Source: an uncultured Flavobacteriales bacterium (GTDB taxonomy: Bacteria; Bacteroidota; Bacteroidia; Flavobacteriales; Flavobacteriaceae). Taken from it: DNA of 46,646 bases. Position 1 is the stretch's first letter. Each line of letters starts with the position of its first letter. The translations under genes were made by a program, and so were the position numbers. The stretch is taken from the NCBI GenBank assembly GCA_913063255.1, contig CAJXYJ010000006.1, forward strand, positions 1-46,646, read 5' to 3'. A model generated the notes under the pieces. The model was not told the DNA's origin and did no database searches. It saw only the letters and a program-made list of their open reading frames with translations. Shown one piece after another: positions 25,868 through 35,237 of the stretch.

Positions 25868-28210
25868 ATGCAAAGCACCCTATCCAACAGCGTTCTTTCA
25901 AGTAGACGAAGTTTTATAAAAAAAATGGCTGCCGCTGCTGCAATGACAGCTGCTGCAACTATGTTTCCCGGAATTATATTTGCAAGCGAGCAAGAATCTA
26001 ACATTCCAAACGGAGCTAATTTAGATTGGAAAAAAGGGCCTTGCCGTTTCTGTGGTGTTGGCTGTGGAATATTAGTTGGTGTTGAAGACGGCAAAGCTGT
26101 TGCCGTTAAAGGAGATCCAAATTCTAGTGTAAACAAAGGTCTTCTTTGTGTAAAAGGATACCATCAAATTATGTGTATTGAAGCAAAAGATAGATTAACA
26201 CATGCATTGGTAAAAAAGAATGGTGTATATGTAGAAACTCCTATAAATGAAGCATTGGATTTAGTTGCCAGTAAAATGAAACAAACCATGGAACAACATG
26301 GTAAAGATTCAGTAGCAATGTATACCTCTGGGCAATCTACCATCCCTGAAGGTTATGTAGCTTCAAAACTTATGAAAGGAGCAATAGGTACTAATAATTT
26401 AGATTGTAATGCTCGTTTATGTATGGCAAGTGCTGTAACCGGGTTTTTAACCTCCTTTGGTGCTGACGAACCTATGGGTTGTTATGAAGATATAGATTAC
26501 GCAGATTATTTTATCACATGGGGAAATAATATGGCTGAAATGCATCCTGTTTTATTTTCAAGAATGTTAGAACAAAAAAACAGAAGAGGTGCTAAGATTA
26601 TAGATTTCGCAACCAGAACATCTCGTTCTAGTATGGCATCTAATAAATCTATCTTATTTGAACCACAAACCGATTTAGCAATAGCAAATGCAATTTGTTA
26701 CGAAATCATCAATAATGGTTGGGTAAATAAATCATTTGTAGAAAAACATTGTAATTTCACTAAAGGACTTACCAATATAGGTTATGGTCTAGAAGATAAA
26801 TTTAATTTTAAAGATGAAGCAACGGGCATTTCCTTTGAAGAATACAAAGTCTTTTTAGAAGATTACACTCCAGAAAAAGTTGCCAAATACTCTAAAGTAT
26901 CTGTATTAGATATTAAGTATTTAGCAAATATATATGGCGATCCAAACAAAAAAGTTGTTTCTTATTGGTGTATGGGAATGAACCAACATACCCGAGGAAC
27001 CTGGATGAATAACTTGGTATATAATATTCATTTACTTACTGGAAAAATATCACAACCCGGCAACGGCCCCTTTTCTTTAACGGGACAACCTTCTGCTTGT
27101 GGAACAGCTCGTGAAGTAGGTACCTTTACTCATAAATTACCAAAAGGTGTTGTAATGAATGCCAAGCATAGAGAGTTAGCTGCAAAAATTTGGAAAGTAC
27201 CGGTAGAGAATATTCCATCAAAACCAACGTATCATGCTACCGAAATGTTTAGAGCGGTAGATAGAGGGGATATCAAGTTTATATGGACACAAGTAACTAA
27301 CCCTTTAGTTTCCTTACCCAAAACCAGTAGGTATCGTCCAGCAATGGAAAAAGATTCTTGTTTTGTGGTTGTTTCAGATGTGTTTCCAACTCCTACTTCA
27401 GATGTAGCAGATGTTATATTACCTGCATCTTGGCATATTGAAAAAGGTGGGTTATATGGAAATTCAGAAAGAAGAACTCAATATTGGGAAAAAATGGTGG
27501 AAGGCCCTGGAGAAACAACCGATGATGCCTGGATGACTATTGAAGTCGCAAAACGTATGGGTTATGGGGATTTATTTCCATATTCTAAAGAAGGGCACGT
27601 AGAAGAAATTTATAATGAATACAAACAGTTTCACGAAGGTGCAAAACACGGTATGGCTCCACTTGAAGTTTTAAAAGAAGAATCGGGAGCAATATGGCCT
27701 TATGTAGATGGTAAATCTACCCAATGGCGTTTTAATGCAGAATATGACCCTGCTTGTAGCAATGGTGAAGATTTCCATTTTTATGGAAAACCAGATGGGA
27801 AAGCAGTTATTTGGCAACGTCCTTATGAACCAGCCCCTGAGATTCCAGATTCTGAATATCCATTTTGGTTAAATACAGGGCGTGTAATTGAGCATTGGCA
27901 TACTGGTTCTATGACTCGTAGAATACCTGTGTTGCATAAAGCAATGCCTCACGCTTATGTTGAACTTCATCCAGAAGATGCAAAAAAATATGGGCTAAGT
28001 AATGGAGACCAAGTTAAAGTGACCTCTCGTAGAGGCTCTTGTACTTTACCCGCTTCAATTAACGAAAGAGGATTACCTACTATTGGTCAAGTTTTTGTTC
28101 CGTTTTTTGATGAGAATATGATGATTAACGATGTAACATTAGATGCTTTTTGTCCGATTTCTAAGGAACCAGATTATAAGAAGTGTGCCGTTAACATAGA
28201 AAAGGTATAA
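25868..28210 (+). CDS. napA: Periplasmic nitrate reductase catalytic subunit
   Basis: 780 residues, slightly shorter than the E. coli enzyme. A Tat signal is clear: SRRSFIKK at about 12-19, then an alanine-rich stretch cleaved near IIFAS. The 4Fe-4S cluster is bound by Cys59, Cys62, Cys66 and Cys94, with Lys96 in the electron-transfer position. The molybdenum ligand is Cys185 in CNARLCMASAV. DEPMGCYEDID and the C-terminal NTGRVIEHWHTGSMTRR bind the cofactor. The enzyme reduces nitrate to nitrite in the periplasm. Electrons should come from the NapB-like and tetrahaem cytochromes encoded next. No nitrite reductase gene is in the window. Confidence 0.95.
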   Translation: MQSTLSNSVLSSRRSFIKKMAAAAAMTAAATMFPGIIFASEQESNIPNGANLDWKKGPCRFCGVGCGILVGVEDGKAVAVKGDPNSSVNKGLLCVKGYHQIMCIEAKDRLTHALVKKNGVYVETPINEALDLVASKMKQTMEQHGKDSVAMYTSGQSTIPEGYVASKLMKGAIGTNNLDCNARLCMASAVTGFLTSFGADEPMGCYEDIDYADYFITWGNNMAEMHPVLFSRMLEQKNRRGAKIIDFATRTSRSSMASNKSILFEPQTDLAIANAICYEIINNGWVNKSFVEKHCNFTKGLTNIGYGLEDKFNFKDEATGISFEEYKVFLEDYTPEKVAKYSKVSVLDIKYLANIYGDPNKKVVSYWCMGMNQHTRGTWMNNLVYNIHLLTGKISQPGNGPFSLTGQPSACGTAREVGTFTHKLPKGVVMNAKHRELAAKIWKVPVENIPSKPTYHATEMFRAVDRGDIKFIWTQVTNPLVSLPKTSRYRPAMEKDSCFVVVSDVFPTPTSDVADVILPASWHIEKGGLYGNSERRTQYWEKMVEGPGETTDDAWMTIEVAKRMGYGDLFPYSKEGHVEEIYNEYKQFHEGAKHGMAPLEVLKEESGAIWPYVDGKSTQWRFNAEYDPACSNGEDFHFYGKPDGKAVIWQRPYEPAPEIPDSEYPFWLNTGRVIEHWHTGSMTRRIPVLHKAMPHAYVELHPEDAKKYGLSNGDQVKVTSRRGSCTLPASINERGLPTIGQVFVPFFDENMMINDVTLDAFCPISKEPDYKKCAVNIEKV

Positions 28211-28212
28211 TT

Positions 28213-28893
28213 ATGAAAAGGTTAGGAATCATATCATTATTTGTACTTCTTTTTATTGCATTTATAGCAATTTGGAATTATAGTTATTATCAAGGTTTGG
28301 AAGAAGCATATATCCCAACTACTCATGATACTTCTAATTTAATTATTCCTTCGGAAGAAGGAGTATTTAAAAGATCTAAATTTGCTTTAGATTATGCGAA
28401 AATGCCTATTGATGAAGCACATCAAAGAAGTTTAACCGACTATTATAACAATAGAGCTTTTCCAGGTGCTCCTCCTTCTGTCCCCCACCCTATTGAAAGA
28501 GATGGAGTAATTGGAGAAAACACCTGTTTAAAATGTCATGACAATGGTGGTTTTGTACAAAAGTATGATGCTTATGCACCGGTTACTCCACATCCCGAAA
28601 TGGTAAATTGCAGACAATGTCATGTCGCACAACTAACTCAAGGAAATTTTAAAGAAAATTTCTTTGCTAAAAATACAGCGCCAAAAGTTGGAGATAATAA
28701 TGCTTTATTAGGCAGTCCACCAATGATTCCTCATCAAATTCAGATGCGTGAAAATTGCTTGTCTTGTCATGCTGGATCTAGTGCACCAAAAGAGATACTG
28801 GTATCTCATCCAGAACGTATTAATTGTAGACAATGTCATGTTCCTACAAGTTTAGATGCAAATACTAATGGATTATTTATAAGAGAAAATTAA
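28213..28893 (+). CDS. napB: NapB-like cytochrome c with four haem motifs
   Basis: 226 residues with an N-terminal hydrophobic anchor or signal at about 4-22. Four CxxCH haem sites are present: Cys105-His109, Cys133-His137, Cys182-His186 and Cys205-His209. The segment PPSVPHPIE...CLKCHDNGG...PHPEMVNCRQCHV is repeated as PPMIPHQIQ...CLSCHAGSS...SHPERINCRQCHV, so the protein looks like two NapB-type dihaem units in tandem. Classical NapB has two haems. Tetrahaem NapM of some anaerobes is an alternative assignment. The start is two bases after the napA stop. The likely role is to pass electrons to NapA. Confidence 0.85.
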   Translation: MKRLGIISLFVLLFIAFIAIWNYSYYQGLEEAYIPTTHDTSNLIIPSEEGVFKRSKFALDYAKMPIDEAHQRSLTDYYNNRAFPGAPPSVPHPIERDGVIGENTCLKCHDNGGFVQKYDAYAPVTPHPEMVNCRQCHVAQLTQGNFKENFFAKNTAPKVGDNNALLGSPPMIPHQIQMRENCLSCHAGSSAPKEILVSHPERINCRQCHVPTSLDANTNGLFIREN

Positions 28894-28894
28894 T

Positions 28895-29518
28895 ATGAGA
28901 AATACTATAAAAATAATACTACATACATTTTTCATAGCATTGCTATTGTTTTCTTGTAAGGGCGAAAAGGATGGATATCATAGTGTATTAGAAAGAATTG
29001 AAGTAGAAAGCAAAGATTACCATGGGGATTCAATTTCTTCAGAACCCTATATCAGTGAAATTAAAAGTATTGAGATTACAGAAGGAGAACATACTTTTTT
29101 AATTCCGGAACGGAAAAGTCAAATAAAATCCTATTCCTGCTCAGAATGTCATAGCAAATCTTTAAAAGAATTGGAAGATGGTCGCAGTGGTAAAAAAGCA
29201 CATTGGGATATTAACCTAAATCATGCCAATGAAATTACGATGAATTGTGTCACATGTCATAATGGGGAGGATATGGACAATTTGAAGTCACTAACCGACA
29301 CACCGATAGATTTCAACTACAGTTATAAGGCTTGTAGTCAATGTCACAGCAAGCAATTTAAAGATTGGAAAGGAGGCGCACATGGCAAACGTATAGCTAG
29401 TTGGGCTCCACCAAGATTGTCCAATACTTGTGTAAACTGTCATAATCCTCACGACCCTCATTTTGAGTCGAGGTATCCTGATAGATTTAATACAGAATAT
29501 GAAAACGAAAGAAAATAG
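28895..29518 (+). CDS. Tetrahaem cytochrome c lipoprotein of the nap operon
   Basis: 207 residues. A lipoprotein signal ends at Cys21 (LLLFSCKGEKD), so the protein is membrane-tethered on the periplasmic side. Four haem motifs follow: CSECH (82-86), CVTCH (118-122), CSQCH (147-151) and CVNCH (179-183). The spacing and the CSQCHSKQFKDWKGGAHGK segment resemble the cytochrome c3/NapC-like and NapM-type tetrahaem proteins. It lacks the transmembrane helix of a true NapC quinol dehydrogenase. It starts one base after the previous stop and probably relays electrons from the Fe-S protein to the NapB-like cytochrome or NapA. Confidence 0.85.
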   Translation: MRNTIKIILHTFFIALLLFSCKGEKDGYHSVLERIEVESKDYHGDSISSEPYISEIKSIEITEGEHTFLIPERKSQIKSYSCSECHSKSLKELEDGRSGKKAHWDINLNHANEITMNCVTCHNGEDMDNLKSLTDTPIDFNYSYKACSQCHSKQFKDWKGGAHGKRIASWAPPRLSNTCVNCHNPHDPHFESRYPDRFNTEYENERK

Positions 29519-29551
29519 AACGCCATTTTTGGTAAATAAACCTAAGACGAT

Positions 29552-30679
29552 ATGAGTAATAAAGATAAATGGTTTTCTTTAAATTTAAATTCAAAAACAA
29601 TTCAAACGAAAGGTTCTTGTGGGTGTGGGAAAACTTCAGGGGCATGTGACTCACATACGCCTGATTCTCAAGAAATGACTGATGAAGCCTTTGTTGAAGC
29701 TGCAATAAAAGCATCCATTGGCGAGGAAAGAGTTAAAGATGGATTTGAACAAGTTTTTGATGTAAAAATGGATCGGCGAACGGCATTTAAAAAACTTACT
29801 GCTAGTTTATTAATCGGTGCTGGGGCCGTAAGTACTTCTTGTAGTGTTGTTGCTGGAGACGAATCTAAAGAAAAATCACAGATTGAATGGGAAGAGCAGT
29901 TTAAAGGGAATTACAAACTAATGTCTAATAAGGAGAAATCTGCTACAGTGGATAGGTTAGTTCGTTCTTACCAACTACGAACAGGAAAAAATATTAGTAT
30001 GTCCTCTCAAAATGCTAAAGATGATGTTCTGTTTGGTTATGCTTTTAATATTTCGAAATGTCAAGGATATATGGATTGTGTTTCTGCCTGTGTGGAAGAA
30101 AACAACCAAGATAGAAATTCACAAATGCAATACATCCGTATTCATGAAATGAAAGACGGTGAAGGGCTTAATTTTAATGAAGCAGATGATAATTATTACC
30201 ATGAGGTTCCTGCAGAAGGACACTTCTATATGGGAACCCAATGTTTTCATTGCGATAATCCTCCCTGCGTAGAAGTTTGTCCTGTACAAGCCACTTGGAG
30301 AGAAGATGATGGATTGGTAGTAGTAGATTACGACTGGTGTGTAGGTTGTAGATATTGTATGGCAGCTTGCCCCTACGATGGCAGACGATTTAACTGGAGT
30401 ACTCCTGAAGTTCCTGAAGAAGAAGTAAATAAAGACCAGCACTATTTAGGAAATAGAATGCGTAAAAAAGGGGTAATGGAAAAATGCACTTTTTGTGTGC
30501 AACGCTCTAGAGCTGGTAAGAATCCTGCTTGTGTGGAGGCTTGCCCTACTGGGGCTAGAATTTTCGGAAACCTTTTAGATCCTAAAAGCACCATACGATG
30601 GGTTTTAGAAAATAAAAAAGTATTTAGACTTAAGGAAGACTTAGGGACAGAACCTAAGTTCTGGTATTTTATGGATTAA
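29552..30679 (+). CDS. 4Fe-4S ferredoxin subunit (NapG/DmsB/ActB-like) with extended Tat leader
   Basis: 375 residues. Instead of an N-terminal signal, a 72-residue extension (containing GSCGCGKTSG) comes before the Tat motif MDRRTAFKKL and the following hydrophobic stretch; this matches the extended Tat leader of Bacteroidota MoCo/Fe-S proteins. Cysteines form four groups: Cys170/176/180, Cys231/234/239/243, Cys263/266/269/273 and Cys312/315/327/331. The first group reads CQGYMDCVSAC, with Tyr173 where the family has Cys, so one cluster lacks a ligand. The protein should link the NrfD membrane subunit encoded next to the cytochromes. It begins 33 bases after the tetrahaem gene. Confidence 0.88.
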   Translation: MSNKDKWFSLNLNSKTIQTKGSCGCGKTSGACDSHTPDSQEMTDEAFVEAAIKASIGEERVKDGFEQVFDVKMDRRTAFKKLTASLLIGAGAVSTSCSVVAGDESKEKSQIEWEEQFKGNYKLMSNKEKSATVDRLVRSYQLRTGKNISMSSQNAKDDVLFGYAFNISKCQGYMDCVSACVEENNQDRNSQMQYIRIHEMKDGEGLNFNEADDNYYHEVPAEGHFYMGTQCFHCDNPPCVEVCPVQATWREDDGLVVVDYDWCVGCRYCMAACPYDGRRFNWSTPEVPEEEVNKDQHYLGNRMRKKGVMEKCTFCVQRSRAGKNPACVEACPTGARIFGNLLDPKSTIRWVLENKKVFRLKEDLGTEPKFWYFMD

Positions 30680-30707
30680 CAACAGTAATTAATTTTATTT
30701 AAAAAAA

Positions 30708-31922
30708 ATGATTAAGGTATTTATAAGTTTAGTTAAAGACAGTTTGGACAGAATTACCCACGGTTCCAAAAAATACCATTTATGGATGGCTTTACTCACC
30801 TTTGTGATGTTGTTTGGTATGTATTGTTATTCCATACAGATTCGCGAAGGACTAAGTGTTACTGGAATGACAGATAGAGTGAGTTGGGGTTTGTATATTT
30901 CTAATTTCACATTTTTAGTAGGTATTGCAGCAGCAGCTGTGATGCTAGTTATGCCAACTTATGTATTAAAGGATATCGATTTTAAACAAGCTGTTCTTAT
31001 TGGTGAAGGTATAGCAGTATCTGCTTTATGCATGTGTCTAGCATTTGTTGTAGCAGATATGGGAGGTCCTGCTGTTTTATGGCATATGATTCCTGTAATT
31101 GGCGTCTTTAATTTCCCTAACTCTATGCTTACTTGGGATGTATTAGCATTAAATGGGTATTTATTTATTAATATTTCTATTCCTTTTTATATCCTTTTTA
31201 GACATTATCAAGGAAAAGAGGCTAAAAAGAATGTTTACTTGCCAGGAGCCATCATCTCTGTATTTTGGGCAGTAAGTATACATTTGGTTACGGCATTTTT
31301 ATACCAAGGATTGCAAGCCAAGCCTTTTTGGAATAACGCATTGTTAGGGCCGCGTTTCTTAGCATCAGCATTTGCAGCTGGACCGGCATTAATTATCCTG
31401 GTCTTAGCTTTTATAAGATCTCATACCTTATTTGTTATCCCAGACAAAACAATAAAAAAAATTGCTTTGGTTGTAACAATTGCTGCACAAATTAATTTAA
31501 TTATGCTGGTATCTGAGCTATTTAAAGAATTTTATGCACCTACACATCATAGTGAAAGTGCCTATTATTTATTCTTTGGACTACATGGTAAAAACGCCTT
31601 AATGCCTTGGATATGGACCGCCATCACACTAAATGTAACGGCAACTGTTATTCTTACTTTTCATAAACTTCGTAATAACTTTAAAGTATTATACTTTGCA
31701 TGTTTCATACTATTTATAGCTATTTGGATTGAAAAAGGATTTGGTTTAATCATACCTGGATTTATTCCTGGGCCTTTTGGAAAAATTGCAGAGTACTCCC
31801 CTACTTGGATCGAAATTGGCGTAACACTAGGAATTTGGGCAATGGGTGCTCTAATCTTTACGATGTTGGCAAGAACGGCAATTGGTATAGAATTAGGAAA
31901 AATCCGCTATAAAAAGAAGTAA
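30708..31922 (+). CDS. NrfD/PsrC-family membrane quinol dehydrogenase subunit
   Basis: 404 residues with about nine to ten hydrophobic helices, the NrfD/PsrC layout. These proteins anchor periplasmic Fe-S subunits and exchange electrons with menaquinol. Charged features on the loops, such as REGLSVTGMTDRVSWGLYI near residue 46 and FYAPTHHSESAYYLFF near 273, sit where the quinol pocket lies in relatives. It is the last gene of the cluster, 28 bases after the Fe-S gene. With the Fe-S protein it would take the place of NapC or NapGH as the quinol entry point for nitrate reduction. Whether it also translocates protons cannot be seen. Confidence 0.9.
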   Translation: MIKVFISLVKDSLDRITHGSKKYHLWMALLTFVMLFGMYCYSIQIREGLSVTGMTDRVSWGLYISNFTFLVGIAAAAVMLVMPTYVLKDIDFKQAVLIGEGIAVSALCMCLAFVVADMGGPAVLWHMIPVIGVFNFPNSMLTWDVLALNGYLFINISIPFYILFRHYQGKEAKKNVYLPGAIISVFWAVSIHLVTAFLYQGLQAKPFWNNALLGPRFLASAFAAGPALIILVLAFIRSHTLFVIPDKTIKKIALVVTIAAQINLIMLVSELFKEFYAPTHHSESAYYLFFGLHGKNALMPWIWTAITLNVTATVILTFHKLRNNFKVLYFACFILFIAIWIEKGFGLIIPGFIPGPFGKIAEYSPTWIEIGVTLGIWAMGALIFTMLARTAIGIELGKIRYKKK

Positions 31923-31958
31923 AGTTTGAAACTTATTTTAAGATGTGTCTTAGCAAGC

Positions 31959-33317
31959 TTATTTTTTTATTATTTGGTAAACACTACTATTATTTCCATC
32001 TGTAATTCTAACTAAATAATTCCCCGAACTAAATTCAGAAATATCTATTTGTTCTTTAGTACTATTTGTCTTAACATTTAATAATGTTTGACCTAGAGTA
32101 TTCATTATCGTAATGGATGATATATTGAATTCGCTTACCACAGTAAAAGCATCAGTACTAGGGTTTGGGTAAAGTATAAGATTATTAGTATGGTTTTCTG
32201 AAATAGAAAGAGAACAGTCTTCAATTAATTGCACTCCTGCTGGTATTTCTAAAAAATATTCTTCTGCAAACGGAATGCTATCTACACAGATATACTCTAA
32301 GTTATTTGATTGATAAAGATATACACTACCGGGAATAATATAACCAACGTGTGCTGATTGTACATGGCAAGTATTATCAGGTTGAAAAAATGTATTATTC
32401 CCATTCCTAAGATTAATATATTCCAATGTCTCTGAATTACCTCCATCTACTCTACAAAGGTGATCATTATTTGATAAATCTATTGAAGCTGAAATAGTAC
32501 CTGAAAAATCAATCCATTGTAAATCTTCAAGCATAGAAACATCTAACTCTTGAATAGTTGTATTAGAAAAATCTAAAAATCTAATTTCAGCATTTGAAGA
32601 AATATCTAATGAGGAAACATTAGTGGATCCAATAATTAAAAAAATTAATTGAGAATTATTTTGAATATTTACTTCAGTTAAGTTTGTTGAATAAGCAGAA
32701 AAATATTCTAAAATTATATTGCTTGTTAAATCTACTTCAGTAATATTAGTATAATCAAGTTCGAGTGTTTTAAGTGAAACTAAATTACTTACATCAATCG
32801 TATTTATTTCCGTATTACTAATACGTATTAGCTCTAAATTATTATTGTTCTCTAAATCTAATTCCTGTATTAATGTGTCATCAAAACTGATCCTCAACAG
32901 ATTATGATTATTCGGTATGTTTATTTCGCTAATATCATTATTTCCACAAAAAAAATATTCCAAATTTAGATTCTGGTTAACATCAATATTTTCTAAATTG
33001 TTATTCGAACAAGACAATACTTTTAATAATGGTAGAGAAGAAGGGTCAATAACAGAAATTTCATTGTTTGCACAGATAAGAGTTTCCAAATTATTAAAAG
33101 CCTCTATACCAGTTAAGTCATTTATATTACTCGCAAAAACATTCATGTAAATAGTAGCTTCAGCTTCACTAAATTGTATTTCGCCATCATTGTTAGTATC
33201 TATTGTTGGATCATGATTTAGTAAGGAATCTTTAAAGTTTGAATCAGGAAAATTTACTATTTGAGCATATGTAAAAGAAGTCAAAAGTAATAGAGTAAAA
33301 ACAAGGAGGCATTTCAT
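31959..33317 (-). CDS. Leucine-rich repeat T9SS protein
   Basis: 452 residues from the ATG at 33317 (signal MKCLLVFTLLLLTSFTYAQ); an ATG nine bases upstream would add MEN. After the signal, FPDSNFKDSLLN and an acidic calcium-loop-like DTNNDGEIQFSEAE lead into about ten leucine-rich repeats of the N-L-x-x-I/L-D/E-x-x-x-N type. The C-terminus (LILYPNPSTDAFTVVSE to YLVRITDGNNSSVYQIIKK) is a T9SS type A sorting domain. It is a surface or secreted binding protein of a kind abundant in flavobacteria; its ligand is unknown. It converges with the nap operon at a 36-base gap with no strong terminator. A -7 box TATATTTG lies at 33349-33342. Confidence 0.87.
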   Translation of the reverse strand: MKCLLVFTLLLLTSFTYAQIVNFPDSNFKDSLLNHDPTIDTNNDGEIQFSEAEATIYMNVFASNINDLTGIEAFNNLETLICANNEISVIDPSSLPLLKVLSCSNNNLENIDVNQNLNLEYFFCGNNDISEINIPNNHNLLRISFDDTLIQELDLENNNNLELIRISNTEINTIDVSNLVSLKTLELDYTNITEVDLTSNIILEYFSAYSTNLTEVNIQNNSQLIFLIIGSTNVSSLDISSNAEIRFLDFSNTTIQELDVSMLEDLQWIDFSGTISASIDLSNNDHLCRVDGGNSETLEYINLRNGNNTFFQPDNTCHVQSAHVGYIIPGSVYLYQSNNLEYICVDSIPFAEEYFLEIPAGVQLIEDCSLSISENHTNNLILYPNPSTDAFTVVSEFNISSITIMNTLGQTLLNVKTNSTKEQIDISEFSSGNYLVRITDGNNSSVYQIIKK

Positions 33318-33341
33318 ATTTTCCATTTTTTAGGTATTGTA

Positions 33342-33349
33342 CAAATATA
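33342..33349 (-). promoter_or_regulatory. -7 promoter box for the LRR protein gene
   Basis: TATATTTG on the minus strand matches TAnnTTTG and lies 24 bases before the ATG at 33317. Confidence 0.45.
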
Positions 33350-33443
33350 TTGATATAGCTTTATTTATACGAGTAAAAAACAACATAAAGAATTAGTTTG
33401 TCTCGATTAAAACTGATGATTTTAATATAAATAAAGAGTCGAA

Positions 33444-35180
33444 TTATATCCTACTTTGGTAAGTATATAAATCAAAGTATCTGCCTTTTTTAGCAATAAG
33501 TTCGTCGTGTTTTCCTTGTTCCGCTATTTTTCCTTCTTCAATTACCAAGATCTGGTCTGCTTGCTGAATCGTACTTAACCTATGTGCAATAACCAGCGTG
33601 GTTCGGTCTTTCATTAAGGTATGTAAACTTTTCTGAATAAAGGATTCACTCTCAGTATCCAAATTAGAGGTTGCCTCATCTAAGATGATGATTTTCGGAT
33701 TTGCTAACAAGGCACGAGCGATGGAAATACGTTGCTTTTGCCCACCAGATAATTTTACTCCTCTTTCTCCAATTACGGTATCTAAGCCTTCTTCAAATTT
33801 ATCGGTAAATTCATTTACATAAGCTCCTTTAATTGCGTTTTGTAATTCTTCTTCAGAAGCGTTAGGGCGTGGAAAGAGTACATTTTCACGAATGGTCCCA
33901 GCATATAAAAAATCGTCTTGCAGTACAACTCCTAAATTTAAACGGAAACTACTTAAATTAACTTGCGATAAGTCTTGGCCATCTAATGTTACAGCACCAC
34001 TTGTAGGTTTCAAAAAAGTAGCTGCTAAACTTGCAATGGTAGATTTTCCAGAACCAGAAGAACCTACCAATGCCGTTACACTACCTGAATTTGCTTCAAA
34101 AGAAATATTATGTAAAACTTCTTTGCTTTCTACATAGCTAAAAGAAACATCCTTGAAAACTATATCTCCTTTGATGTCTTTTAAATAGTTCGTTCTTACT
34201 TTGGGATCATCCTCTACAGTCATTTCCATGAGCTCTTGCGTTCTATCTAATCCTGCCATCGCTTCGGTTAGCTGACTCCCAATATTACTCATTTGTACTA
34301 TTGGAGCTATCATAAAACCTAAGAATAAAGTATATGAAATAAATTCTCCAAAGGTCATGGTATTGTCCATCATAAAATAGCCACCAATACCCATGATACC
34401 TGCGGAAGCCAATCCTAATAAAAATGTAGAAGAACTTGTTATTAAAGCAGTAGCGGTTAGACTTTGTTTTACATTGAGGTATAATTTTTCAGCTCCTTCT
34501 TGGAAAGATTTGTTTTCTTGTTCTTCGGCATTAAAGCCTTTTATTACTCTAACACCTCCTAAAGTTTCAGTTAAACGTCCAGTAACTTCTGCATTAATTA
34601 CCCCTCTTTTTTTAAATATTGGGCGTATGTATCCGAATGCTTTCATAGCTATAAATGCAAAAATTCCAACAGGAACCAATACAAAAACAGTCATTAATGC
34701 ATTTATTTTAATTAAGATTACTAAGGAAATAATCGCAGTAATCGTTCCACCGATTAACTGAACCAATCCTGTACCAACCAAATTCCGAACTCCTTCTACA
34801 TCTGTCATTACTCTAGAAACCAAAGCTCCAGTTTTATTATTGTCGAAAAAATTAATAGGAAGTGAAAGCAGTTTGCGTTGTACTTGGGAGCGTAATAAAT
34901 ATATTAAATGTTGCGCCTCTACGCTTAATAAGCGTGTTAGAGAAAATGAGGTTACCGCTTGTACCAATATGGCAGAACAGACAATTAATATCAATACCCA
35001 AAGTGCAGATACATCTTTAGAAGGAACGATATCATCAATCAATGTTTTACTTGCGAAAGGAAGTACCATTCCAGCCAAACTTCTTAAAATAATAAGGAAT
35101 AAGCCTATGGAAACGATTTTTTTACGAGGCCAGATATATTCTTTAAATGCCCATTTATAAGATACTTTTGTTTTACTCAT
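33444..35180 (-). CDS. ABC exporter, fused permease and ATPase
   Basis: 578 residues from the ATG at 35180 (MSKTKVSYKWAFKEYIWPRK); an upstream in-frame ATG at 35225 would add a poorly supported MSYFIFWLNNGYSF. Six membrane helices in about 25-310 form the type 1 exporter domain. The ATPase has Walker A GSSGSGKST, signature LSGGQKQRISIARA, Walker B IIILDEATSNLD and AHRLS, all intact. It has the same half-transporter layout as the exporter at 4807-6633 but only distant sequence similarity. Substrate is unknown; lipid or drug export is typical. Its start lies 57 bases after the stop of the DJ-1 fusion gene on the same strand, so co-transcription is possible. Confidence 0.9.
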   Translation of the reverse strand: MSKTKVSYKWAFKEYIWPRKKIVSIGLFLIILRSLAGMVLPFASKTLIDDIVPSKDVSALWVLILIVCSAILVQAVTSFSLTRLLSVEAQHLIYLLRSQVQRKLLSLPINFFDNNKTGALVSRVMTDVEGVRNLVGTGLVQLIGGTITAIISLVILIKINALMTVFVLVPVGIFAFIAMKAFGYIRPIFKKRGVINAEVTGRLTETLGGVRVIKGFNAEEQENKSFQEGAEKLYLNVKQSLTATALITSSSTFLLGLASAGIMGIGGYFMMDNTMTFGEFISYTLFLGFMIAPIVQMSNIGSQLTEAMAGLDRTQELMEMTVEDDPKVRTNYLKDIKGDIVFKDVSFSYVESKEVLHNISFEANSGSVTALVGSSGSGKSTIASLAATFLKPTSGAVTLDGQDLSQVNLSSFRLNLGVVLQDDFLYAGTIRENVLFPRPNASEEELQNAIKGAYVNEFTDKFEEGLDTVIGERGVKLSGGQKQRISIARALLANPKIIILDEATSNLDTESESFIQKSLHTLMKDRTTLVIAHRLSTIQQADQILVIEEGKIAEQGKHDELIAKKGRYFDLYTYQSRI

Positions 35181-35237
35181 TCTAAAACTATAACCATTAT
35201 TAAGCCAAAAAATAAAATATGACAATAAGACAAGACA

